DNA from: an uncultured Eubacteriales bacterium
GTDB taxonomy: Bacteria; Bacillota; Clostridia; TANB77; CAG-508
DNA: 23,537 nucleotides
Assembly: GCA_905203305.1 (NCBI GenBank)
Contig: CAJKVH010000015.1
Span: forward strand, 1-23,537
Direction: 5' to 3'
Shown here: piece after piece, positions 1 through 6,784 of the stretch
Layout of the letters: each line of letters begins with the position of its first letter
How positions within the stretch are numbered: position 1 is the first letter of the stretch
Notes under the pieces: model-generated
The model's database searches: none
What the model was told of the DNA's origin: nothing
What the model saw: only the letters and a program-made list of their open reading frames with translations
Position numbers and translations under genes: made by a program

Positions 1-1
1 T

Positions 2-295
2 ATATTACTTTCACCATTTGCATTTTTATCGTTAATACTAAATAATACATCACACTTTTTTAAATCATGGTATAAAAATTTATTTTCATTATTATTTATA
101 CAATTAATAGTTTCAATTATTTTATTATTATTATTTTCAATGGATTATACAAAAGAAAACCTGATAAATAAATTTATATATATAGGAGGAATATATGCCT
201 TAATTCGATCAAATTCAATTGTAAAAGAACTTTTTGGTGGAATATCAACAACAGTTCAATCTGGAATTAATAATTTAAAAAGTTTTTCAGAATAA
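2..295 (+). CDS. VirB6/TrbL-like membrane protein, C-terminal part (5' end outside window)
   Basis: The reading frame is open from the window edge to a TAA at 293-295, giving about 97 residues. It starts with a hydrophobic stretch, then has a strong membrane segment (a run of I/L/V ending in LLLLFSMD), then the motif IGGIYALIRSNSIVKELFGG and a polar tail. This layout resembles the C-terminus of VirB6/TrbL-like inner-membrane channel proteins of Gram-positive conjugation systems, but I judge that from overall pattern only. The next gene starts 14 nt downstream with its own Shine-Dalgarno, so the two are probably co-transcribed. That partner looks PrgI/TcpE-like, which supports a type IV secretion reading. 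The N-terminal part is missing, so the family call is tentative; an unrelated polytopic membrane protein is the alternative. Confidence 0.5.
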   Translation: MLLSPFAFLSLILNNTSHFFKSWYKNLFSLLFIQLIVSIILLLLFSMDYTKENLINKFIYIGGIYALIRSNSIVKELFGGISTTVQSGINNLKSFSE

Positions 296-309
296 AAAAG
301 GAGTAAAAA

Positions 310-591
310 ATGAAATTTATATTTCCACAAAATTATAAATTTAATACGAAAATATTTGGACTAATAAATTACCAAACAGCGATATTAAATGTAATATGGG
401 ATAGTTTAGTATTTTTAATTTTAAATATGATATTTAAAAATCTGAATATAAAAATATTTTTATTTATTATATTAAATTTTCCAATTTTAATATTTAGCAT
501 AGTTGGAATTAATGGGGATAGCTTAATAAATGTTATAATATATATGTCAAAGTTTATAATAAAACCGAAATTGCTTTTTTATAGTAAATAA
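310..591 (+). CDS. Small PrgI/TcpE-like membrane protein
   Basis: This 93-residue protein starts at an ATG preceded by AAAAAGGAG. The N-terminus (FIFPQNYKF, then FGLINYQTAI) is followed by two closely spaced hydrophobic segments at about 24-42 and 48-66, a short GINGDS turn, and a C-terminal segment ending in KPKLLFYSK. PrgI/TcpE proteins of Gram-positive conjugative elements share this size and plan: a short soluble start, a membrane hairpin, a glycine turn and a basic P-x-x-x-Y tail. They normally sit beside VirB6- and VirB4-like genes. Here the upstream gene is VirB6-like, but no VirB4-like ATPase follows. The assignment rests on topology and neighbourhood, not on a conserved catalytic motif, so it should be read as a small two-helix membrane protein with a probable T4SS origin. 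Confidence 0.45.
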   Translation: MKFIFPQNYKFNTKIFGLINYQTAILNVIWDSLVFLILNMIFKNLNIKIFLFIILNFPILIFSIVGINGDSLINVIIYMSKFIIKPKLLFYSK

Positions 592-637
592 AATAAGAAA
601 TTCGTCAATTTTCTAATTAAATTATCAATTTTCACAT

Positions 638-665
638 TTGAAAAATTACAGATTCATGATATAAT
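638..665 (+). promoter_or_regulatory. Sigma-A promoter for the dnaD-like/dnaI-like operon
   Basis: TTGAAA at 638-643 and TATAAT at 660-665 are separated by 16 nt. The TGA just before the -10 box also gives an extended -10. It lies 26 nt upstream of the DnaD-domain gene, after the preceding small membrane-protein gene has ended, so replication-loader expression need not depend on the upstream genes. The rest of the 596-690 gap shows only a weak, imperfect A/T hairpin near 596-616 that may be a poor terminator. Confidence 0.6.
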
Positions 666-690
666 TTGAAAAATGGGGTGAGAGATAATT

Positions 691-1680
691 ATGAAACTAG
701 AACAAAATGAAAAAGCAATGATATTTGAAACAACAGAAATACCAAATATATTTTTTGCAGAGCACTTAAGTGACATGCCAGGAGACTATTTAAAAATATA
801 TTTATATTTAATATTTTTGTCAAAATATAATGGGGAGATCGGAATAAACGATCTTTCAAAAAAATTAGCATTGCCAATAAATGTAATAAATGAAGGAATG
901 AAATATTTAGAAAAAAATGAACTTATTTTAAGGAAACAACAGGGATTTGTAATAATAGATTTACAACAAAAAACTCTAAACAATTTATATAATCTAAAAG
1001 TAGAGCCAAGTAGTGAAAAAATCGAACAAAATGCTCAAAACAAGGAAAGAATAAGATTAATAGAATATTTAAATAATAAATATTTCCAAGGAGTGATGGG
1101 ACCAACATGGTATTCTGATATAGATACATGGATGGACAAATTTGGATTTGATGAACAAGTTATGATAAACTTATTTGACTATTGTTATAATAAATCTGCA
1201 TTACATAGAAATTATGTACAAGCAGTAGCTGAAGCTTGGGGATTAAATAAAATTAAAAATATAGATGACTTAGAAGCATATTATAATGTTCAAGACAAAT
1301 TAATGAAAATAAAAAAAGAAATTGCAAAAAAATTAGGAAGAAGAAATGGGCTTACTCAATATGAAGAAGCATATATAGAAACATGGGTAAACGAATATAA
1401 ATATGATCTATCAATAATAGAAATAGCACTAAAAAGGACAACATTAAGATCTACACCAAGTTTTGAATATATAAACAATATAATAAAAGATTGGAATGAA
1501 AGAAATTTAAGAACACCTGAACAAGTAAATCAATTTTTAGAACAAAGAAAGAGACAAAATAAAGATACAAAAGAATTACAAAAACAAGTAAAAAAGGAAT
1601 CTTTTGAACAAAGAGCATATAGCAATTTGAGTTTTTTATATGCGAATAAAAATGTAGAAGGAGCACAAAATGGCAACTAG
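691..1680 (+). CDS. DnaD-domain replication initiation protein
   Basis: This 329-residue protein starts at an ATG 10 nt after a GGGGTG Shine-Dalgarno. An N-terminal winged-helix-like part lies at about 25-105 (the segment around GINDLSKKLALPINVI reads as a helix-turn-helix). A C-terminal DnaB_2/DnaD-type helical domain lies at about 215-275 and carries the diagnostic YINNIIKDW (the YxxxIxxxW motif). The last 50 residues are charged and rich in Q and K. In Firmicutes such proteins remodel origin DNA and recruit the helicase loader during initiation or restart. The gene overlaps the downstream helicase-loader gene by 11 nt, which implies translational coupling and a shared job. This pairing matches the chromosomal dnaB/dnaD-dnaI arrangement of low-GC Gram-positives, though phages carry similar pairs. 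No prophage genes are seen here. Confidence 0.85.
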   Translation: MKLEQNEKAMIFETTEIPNIFFAEHLSDMPGDYLKIYLYLIFLSKYNGEIGINDLSKKLALPINVINEGMKYLEKNELILRKQQGFVIIDLQQKTLNNLYNLKVEPSSEKIEQNAQNKERIRLIEYLNNKYFQGVMGPTWYSDIDTWMDKFGFDEQVMINLFDYCYNKSALHRNYVQAVAEAWGLNKIKNIDDLEAYYNVQDKLMKIKKEIAKKLGRRNGLTQYEEAYIETWVNEYKYDLSIIEIALKRTTLRSTPSFEYINNIIKDWNERNLRTPEQVNQFLEQRKRQNKDTKELQKQVKKESFEQRAYSNLSFLYANKNVEGAQNGN

Positions 1681-2680
1681 TGATCTAGATGTTTTATTAG
1701 TAGAATATGAACAAAAAAAGAGAGACGCAGAATTTGATTTACAAAAAAGAAAAGAAGAGCTATATAAGAGAATACCTAGGCTAGAAGAAATAGAAGAAAG
1801 AATAAATAAAATAGCTATTAATAAAACAAAAAGTATTTTAATAAATCAACTAACAAATAGTATAAATACAGAATTTGAAAATGAATTATTAAATTTAAAA
1901 AAAGAAAAAGAAGAAATTCTAAAAAAAGAGAAAATAGATGAATCATATTTTAAACCAAAATATGAATGTGAAAAATGTAAAGATACAGGATATATTACTT
2001 ATCCAGATAAAAAAACCGAAATGTGTAATTGTTTAAAACAAAAACTTATCAATATATCATACAATAAATCAAATTTAAGTAATTTACAAAAAGAAAATTT
2101 TAAAAATTTTAACCTTAATAAATTTTCAAAAAATATTAATATAGAAAAATATAAAATGAATATTTCTCCAAGAGAAAATATAGAAAATATAAAAAATGCA
2201 AGTCAAAACTTTATAACAAATTTTGATGATCCAGAAACAAAAAATTTATTTTTTACAGGAAACACTGGACTTGGAAAAACATATATGACAAACTGCATAG
2301 CAAATGAATTATTAAAAAAAGGAAAAACAGTATTATATCAAACAGCACCAGTATTACTCGAAAATATAATAGATAATAAATTTAATAAATATAAAACAAA
2401 TAATTCAAATGATTTTGAAAGCCAAGTATTAAATGTGGACTTATTAATAATAGATGATTTAGGAACTGAATGCATAAATAGTATGAAATTAAGCGAATTA
2501 TTTACAATATTAAATTCAAGAAGTTTAAATTTAAATAATAGAATTACAAAAACCATAATTTCAACAAATTTAAGTATAGAAAAAATATTTAGTGTATATG
2601 AAGAAAGAATTGGATCAAGAATTGCAGGATTTTATGATATCTATTATTTCTTCGGAGAAGATTTAAGATTAATAAAATAA
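1670..2680 (+). CDS. DnaI/DnaC-type helicase loader ATPase
   Basis: This 336-residue AAA+ ATPase should load the replicative helicase DnaC/DnaB onto single-stranded DNA. The N-terminal 90 residues are strongly charged and coiled-coil-like, as in the helicase-binding part of DnaI. A zinc-finger cysteine set follows: C100-x2-C103 and C119-x-C121. The ATPase core has Walker A GNTGLGKT at 197-204, Walker B LLIIDDLGTE with D262/D263, and an ISTNLS sensor-1-like segment. A C-terminal RIGSRIAGF supplies the expected sensor/arginine-finger residues. The start is ATG with GAAGGAG upstream, inside the end of the DnaD-domain gene. Length and domain order match Firmicute DnaI. A strong hairpin terminator directly follows the stop. 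I did not assign a symbol because dnaI and dnaC are used differently across clades. Confidence 0.88.
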   Translation: MATSDLDVLLVEYEQKKRDAEFDLQKRKEELYKRIPRLEEIEERINKIAINKTKSILINQLTNSINTEFENELLNLKKEKEEILKKEKIDESYFKPKYECEKCKDTGYITYPDKKTEMCNCLKQKLINISYNKSNLSNLQKENFKNFNLNKFSKNINIEKYKMNISPRENIENIKNASQNFITNFDDPETKNLFFTGNTGLGKTYMTNCIANELLKKGKTVLYQTAPVLLENIIDNKFNKYKTNNSNDFESQVLNVDLLIIDDLGTECINSMKLSELFTILNSRSLNLNNRITKTIISTNLSIEKIFSVYEERIGSRIAGFYDIYYFFGEDLRLIK

Positions 2681-2724
2681 AAAAATAGGTTTGAAAATAA
2701 ATTAATATTTTCAAACCTATTTTT
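2681..2724. terminator. Bidirectional intrinsic terminator between convergent genes
   Basis: A perfect 18-bp inverted repeat: arm 2681-2698, loop AAATTAAT at 2699-2706, arm 2707-2724. The stem has the core TAGGTTTGAAAAT and is flanked by A and T runs, so it would work on both strands. It fills the whole gap between the helicase-loader stop and the CapA-like stop. Confidence 0.92.
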
Positions 2725-4044
2725 TTATTTTATATCATCACCAAGTATTTTTTTAATATTATTTAATTCAGTTTTTAAAGTATTATAAGTATTTTTACTA
2801 AGATTAGAATTATAGCCTGCTTCATAACTATCAATTGAATTTTTTAAATTTAAAATTTTAAACTTATTAGAAGATTTTGAAGTATCTTTGTAAATATATG
2901 TAGGCGTATATGTAGCAGAATTTATTTTTATTTTATCATCAGAATCTTTTGTAATATTTAAATTAAGAATAGCAGAATCCCTTGTATAATTTTTATTTTG
3001 ATCAGCCAAAAAATTACCTAAAGAATAAACTACAAAACCATCTTTATGAGAGCCATCGTCAAGAGTTATATCACGTTTTTCCATAGATTGTAAGACATGA
3101 GGATGATTTCCTATAATCAAATCTGCACCATTTTTAAATAAAAAATCAGCAAGATCTTTTTGTTCAGAATTAGGAGAAGTTTGATATTCAATTCCCCAAT
3201 GCATGCTAACACAAATCATATCTGGATCTTGGTCTTTGGCTAAAGAAAGTTGATTCAAAATCAAATTCTTATCTATTAAATTAACAGAATAAGATTTATC
3301 ATTAGGAACTTTAATTCCATTTGTTCCATATGTAAAACTTAGAAAAGCAATTTTAATTCCTTTTACATTTTTTATCAATATTTGATTTTGCTCTTCTTTT
3401 GATTTATAAGTACCAGTATGAGAAATATCAGCATCATCTAAATAATTTATTGTACTTTCAATTCCAGAATAGCCAGAATCATAACAATGATTATTAGCAG
3501 TTGATAAAACATCAAATCCGATTTTCTTCAATGTATATGCTAAATTTTCAGGAGTATTAAAGGTTGGATAACTACTATAACCTTTAGAAGAACCGGCAAA
3601 AGTGGTTTCTAAGTTACCTACAGCAATATCTGCTGTTTGAATATTATATTTTACATCATCAAATATATATGAAAAGTCATATGAATTATTAGAGCTATCA
3701 AAAGCATCTTTATAAATTGTATTATGACACATAATATCTCCAGTAAAGGCCATATTTATGGTAGCAGATTTTTTGATTGGTGTATTTGATTTTGAGTTTG
3801 TGTTTTCAGTATTATTTATTTGGTCAGAAACTATATTTTGATCTTCTTCGGGTAAATTAGAAGAAGTTTCCGATTCAGATAAATTAATATCATTTTTTGC
3901 CATTTTTTCATTTCTCAAAACAATAGAATTGATAAACAAAATAAAAACAATAACAATCAAAACCATTAAAAATTTCGAAATTAAGTGTAAAGCATTTAAT
4001 AAATCAGAATTATTATTTCGTCTTCTTGATCTTCTATTTCTCAT
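2725..4044 (-). CDS. CapA-family (PGA_cap) metallophosphatase-fold protein, membrane anchored
   Basis: This is a 439-residue protein when started at the ATG at 4044. A TTG 15 nt further upstream is also open, but it lies inside the GGAGG Shine-Dalgarno and is unlikely to be used. The N-terminus is very basic (RNRRSRRRNNN) and is followed by one membrane helix, giving a signal-anchor topology. Next comes an S/T/N/E-rich linker, then the CapA domain with the usual landmarks: FTGDIMCH, GNLET, TANNHCYDSG, SMHWGIEY and IIGNHPHVLQ. These D/N/H residues form the metal-site pattern of the calcineurin-like CapA fold. CapA-like proteins are linked to poly-gamma-glutamate capsule or other surface polymers, but no capB/capC lies nearby, so the substrate is unknown. 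A hairpin terminator is shared with the convergent upstream operon. Confidence 0.88.
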   Translation of the reverse strand: MRNRRSRRRNNNSDLLNALHLISKFLMVLIVIVFILFINSIVLRNEKMAKNDINLSESETSSNLPEEDQNIVSDQINNTENTNSKSNTPIKKSATINMAFTGDIMCHNTIYKDAFDSSNNSYDFSYIFDDVKYNIQTADIAVGNLETTFAGSSKGYSSYPTFNTPENLAYTLKKIGFDVLSTANNHCYDSGYSGIESTINYLDDADISHTGTYKSKEEQNQILIKNVKGIKIAFLSFTYGTNGIKVPNDKSYSVNLIDKNLILNQLSLAKDQDPDMICVSMHWGIEYQTSPNSEQKDLADFLFKNGADLIIGNHPHVLQSMEKRDITLDDGSHKDGFVVYSLGNFLADQNKNYTRDSAILNLNITKDSDDKIKINSATYTPTYIYKDTSKSSNKFKILNLKNSIDSYEAGYNSNLSKNTYNTLKTELNNIKKILGDDIK

Positions 4045-4147
4045 AATTTTTTCCTCCAAATTTATTTATTTTAGATTATCATAAAAAGAAAAAATTATCA
4101 ATATTTAGACTAAAAATTGCAGTACTAAATCAAAAGTGCAAAATAAC

Positions 4148-4176
4148 TTGATTTTTAAGGATTTTTATAGTAAAAT
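4148..4176 (+). promoter_or_regulatory. Sigma-A promoter for the ABC-F gene
   Basis: TTGATT at 4148-4153 and TAAAAT at 4171-4176, with a 17-nt spacer. It lies 31 nt upstream of the ABC-F start codon. A GAGAGGAGAG Shine-Dalgarno follows. The 4045-4207 gap also has to hold the opposite-strand CapA promoter, for which I see no clear pair of boxes. Confidence 0.6.
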
Positions 4177-4207
4177 AGACAAAGCCTAAAAGAGAGGAGA
4201 GAGAATA

Positions 4208-5791
4208 ATGTTATCAGCCAATGGAGTAACAATAAGATTCGGGAAAAGAGTTTTATTTGAAGATGTAAATATAAAATTTAATAAAGGAGAATGCTACGGA
4301 ATAATAGGAGCAAATGGTGCAGGAAAATCAACATTTTTAAAAGTACTATCAAGAGAATTAGAGCCAAGTAAAGGAGATGTAACATTAGATAAAGGAGAAA
4401 GAATTTCAGTATTAAAACAAGATCACTTTGCATATGAAGAACACACAGTAATAGATACAGTAATAATGGGAAATAAAGAACTTTATGATATAATGAAAGC
4501 AAAAGAAGAAATATATGCAAAACCAGATTTTAATGAAGAAGACGGAATGAAAGCCGCAAAGTTAGAAGAAAGATTTGCAGAACTTGATGGATGGAATGCA
4601 GAATCAGATGCAGCAATGCTTTTAAATGATTTAGGAATAATCCCAGAAAACCATTATAAATTAATGAAAGACATAGAAGCAAGAGAAAAAGTAAAAGTAC
4701 TTTTAGCACAAAGTTTATTTGGAAATCCAGACATATTATTACTAGACGAGCCAACAAATGACTTAGATTTAAAAAGTATAAACTGGTTACAAGAATTCTT
4801 AATAAATTTTGAAAATACAGTAATAGTAGTATCACATGATAGATATTTCTTAAATAAAGTTTGCACATATATAGCAGATGTAGACTTCGGAAAAATTACA
4901 GTATACCCAGGAAACTATGACTTTTGGTATGAATCAAGCCAATTAGCATTAAAACAAGCAAGAGAACAAAACAAGAAAAAAGAAGAAAAAATAAAAGAAT
5001 TACAAGACTTTATCGCAAGATTTAGTGCAAATGCATCAAAATCAAAACAAGCAACATCAAGAAAGAAAACTTTAGAAAAAATTCAACTTGATGAAATAAG
5101 ACCATCAAATAGAAAATATCCATATGTAGATTTTAAACCAGATAGAGAACCAGGTAAAGAAATCTTACAAGTAAAAAATATTTCCAAAACAATAAATGGA
5201 GAAAAAATATTAGATAACATATCATTTACAGTAAAAGCTAAAGACAAAATAGCGTTTTTAGCAGATAATGAACTTGCAAAAACAGTATTATTCCAAATAA
5301 TAGAAGGAGAAGTTGAGCCAGATGAAGGAGAAATTATTTGGGGACAAACAATAACACATACATATTTCCCAAAAGATAATAGTTACCTATTTGAAACAGA
5401 TGAAAATCTTACAGATTGGCTTAGAAAATACTCTAAAGATCCAGATGAAACATATGTAAGAAGCTTTTTAGGAAGAATGTTATTTTCAGGAGAAGAAGCA
5501 TTAAAAAAAGCAAAAGTAATCTCAGGTGGAGAAAAAGTAAGATGTGTATTATCAAAAATGATGTTATCAGGAGCAAATTTCTTAATAATGGATGAACCAA
5601 CAAACCACTTAGATATGGAAAGTATAACATCAGTAAATGAAGGAATGAAAAAATTTATAGGAAATATTTTATTTACATCACACGATCATGAATTAACACA
5701 AACCGTAGCAAATAGAATCATAGATATAAAACAAGATGGAAAAGTAATAGATAGAGAAGTAAGTTACAATGAATACTTAGGAATCGAATAA
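4208..5791 (+). CDS. ABC-F family ATPase (YkpA/YbiT-like)
   Basis: This 527-residue soluble protein has two ABC ATPase domains in tandem and no membrane segment, so it belongs to the ABC-F class that acts on ribosomes. The first domain has Walker A GANGAGKST at about 34-42, Walker B ILLLDEPTNDLD and switch histidine VVSHDRYF. The helical linker between domains (about 240-300) is rich in K, E and Q, as in the P-site tRNA-interaction motif. The second domain has signature ISGGEKVRCVLS, Walker B FLIMDEPTNHLD and FTSHDHEL. Its Walker A is degenerate (ADNELAKTV), and the first-domain signature is also degenerate (DIEAREKVKVLLAQ). This should leave one canonical and one degenerate ATP site, a pattern I associate with the YkpA-like branch. 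Antibiotic-resistance ABC-F is an alternative, but nothing here favours it. Confidence 0.85.
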   Translation: MLSANGVTIRFGKRVLFEDVNIKFNKGECYGIIGANGAGKSTFLKVLSRELEPSKGDVTLDKGERISVLKQDHFAYEEHTVIDTVIMGNKELYDIMKAKEEIYAKPDFNEEDGMKAAKLEERFAELDGWNAESDAAMLLNDLGIIPENHYKLMKDIEAREKVKVLLAQSLFGNPDILLLDEPTNDLDLKSINWLQEFLINFENTVIVVSHDRYFLNKVCTYIADVDFGKITVYPGNYDFWYESSQLALKQAREQNKKKEEKIKELQDFIARFSANASKSKQATSRKKTLEKIQLDEIRPSNRKYPYVDFKPDREPGKEILQVKNISKTINGEKILDNISFTVKAKDKIAFLADNELAKTVLFQIIEGEVEPDEGEIIWGQTITHTYFPKDNSYLFETDENLTDWLRKYSKDPDETYVRSFLGRMLFSGEEALKKAKVISGGEKVRCVLSKMMLSGANFLIMDEPTNHLDMESITSVNEGMKKFIGNILFTSHDHELTQTVANRIIDIKQDGKVIDREVSYNEYLGIE

Positions 5792-5813
5792 AAGCAAGGC
5801 AAAAGCCTTGCTT
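5792..5813. terminator. Intrinsic terminator, likely bidirectional
   Basis: Perfect 9-bp stem AAGCAAGGC / GCCTTGCTT with an AAAA loop, followed by TATTTTTA. It sits immediately after the ABC-F stop and just before the stop of the convergent DUF975 gene. Reading the other way, the downstream run is weaker. Confidence 0.85.
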
Positions 5814-5817
5814 ATTT

Positions 5818-6597
5818 TTATTCTTTATTTTCAGTATCTTCTACTACAGAGCCATCTACTTCTTTAACATTTGTGTTACCACAAGCAAACTTATAAAAAG
5901 CAATAGTAGCAAATTGAATATAAGGTATAAGCCATAAATATCCAATGCCTAAAGTAAATACAGCTAAAATAGCCCATCCAATGAAAGAAAATTGTAATCC
6001 AAATAATTTACCACGTTTTCCTTCCATTAAGTCTTTACTTTTTTGAACAGCATCTTTTGCAGATAATTCTGGGTCCTCTGAAACTATAATATAAGCTAAT
6101 TGATAGTAGTAAGATTGAGTAACACTCCAAACTGTTGAAATTACAAAAAGAAACATTCCAACTACTAATAATATTACAGAACTAGAAGAAGGCTCAGAAT
6201 AATAAATTGCAGCACTTGCAGTTTTAACTAATGCAAAGGCAATAATTATATAAGACACAAGTGTTAATATAATAGGAACGATCATCTTTATAAAAATTTG
6301 GAAAGTAATAGCCCAACTTTTAACAAAATTATTGAATCCTTGAGGTAAGAAATCAAAGGCTTTAACATCTTCACCATTAAAAAGTCTAACAAAAGAAATT
6401 ATTAAACCTAAACTTAAAGGAACTTCAATAATTGTTGTAACTAAAGATAGAATTGATTCCATATCATCAGGAAATAAACCTTCTATAATACCAATAACTA
6501 TAAATATAAATGCATAAGCTAAAGATATAATTGCAGCCTTTCCCCATTTTCCACTTAATTGTTTACGAGCTTCTTCTCTAAAATTTGCTGAATTCAT
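5818..6597 (-). CDS. DUF975 family integral membrane protein
   Basis: This 259-residue protein starts at an ATG behind AAAGGGGTG. The N-terminus, NFREEARKQLSGKWGKAAI, is the amphipathic opening typical of DUF975 proteins (R/K-rich, with a conserved GKW). Multiple membrane segments follow, at about 24-45, 62-85, 98-125, 140-160 and 200-235. A cytoplasmic-looking stretch, SEDPELSAKDAVQKSKDLM, with the characteristic S-x-x-L/M segment, lies between the last membrane parts. The acidic C-tail (VVEDTENKE) is probably cytosolic. Function is unknown for the family; these are common single genes in Clostridia. It has its own divergent promoter shared with the tex region, and no partner gene in the same direction. 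Confidence 0.85.
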   Translation of the reverse strand: MNSANFREEARKQLSGKWGKAAIISLAYAFIFIVIGIIEGLFPDDMESILSLVTTIIEVPLSLGLIISFVRLFNGEDVKAFDFLPQGFNNFVKSWAITFQIFIKMIVPIILTLVSYIIIAFALVKTASAAIYYSEPSSSSVILLVVGMFLFVISTVWSVTQSYYYQLAYIIVSEDPELSAKDAVQKSKDLMEGKRGKLFGLQFSFIGWAILAVFTLGIGYLWLIPYIQFATIAFYKFACGNTNVKEVDGSVVEDTENKE

Positions 6598-6628
6598 AAG
6601 TACACACCCCTTTCTTTTTATATAATAT

Positions 6629-6657
6629 ATGATATATTAATAGGAAATAAAAGTCAA
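6629..6657 (-). promoter_or_regulatory. Promoter for the DUF975 gene
   Basis: Read on the minus strand: TTGACT (6652-6657), 17-nt spacer, TATCAT (6629-6634). It lies about 30 nt before the start codon, with a good Shine-Dalgarno following. Confidence 0.55.
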
Positions 6658-6711
6658 TGCAAAAATAGTCAAAAATCGACAAAATAAATTTCTATTAATT
6701 TACGAAAAAAC

Positions 6712-6742
6712 TTGACTTTTAATATAGTATATCTGTTATAAT
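6712..6742 (+). promoter_or_regulatory. Sigma-A promoter for tex
   Basis: TTGACT at 6712-6717 and a perfect TATAAT at 6737-6742, with a 19-nt spacer, slightly longer than ideal. It is divergent from the DUF975 promoter; the two -35 boxes form the two arms of a 10-bp inverted repeat (6648-6657 and 6712-6721). Confidence 0.65.
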
Positions 6743-6784
6743 AGGAGAGAAAAAACGTCTTAGACAAAACGAAAGGAAAAGAAA

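Noticed and set aside
121..150. TTA-rich short tandem repeat near the window start
   Set aside because: It is a run of leucine codons in a membrane segment of an open frame, explained by composition.
691..2680. DnaD/DnaI-like pair as part of a prophage
   Set aside because: No integrase, terminase, portal or other phage genes are visible; the pair and its promoter fit chromosomal replication genes equally well.
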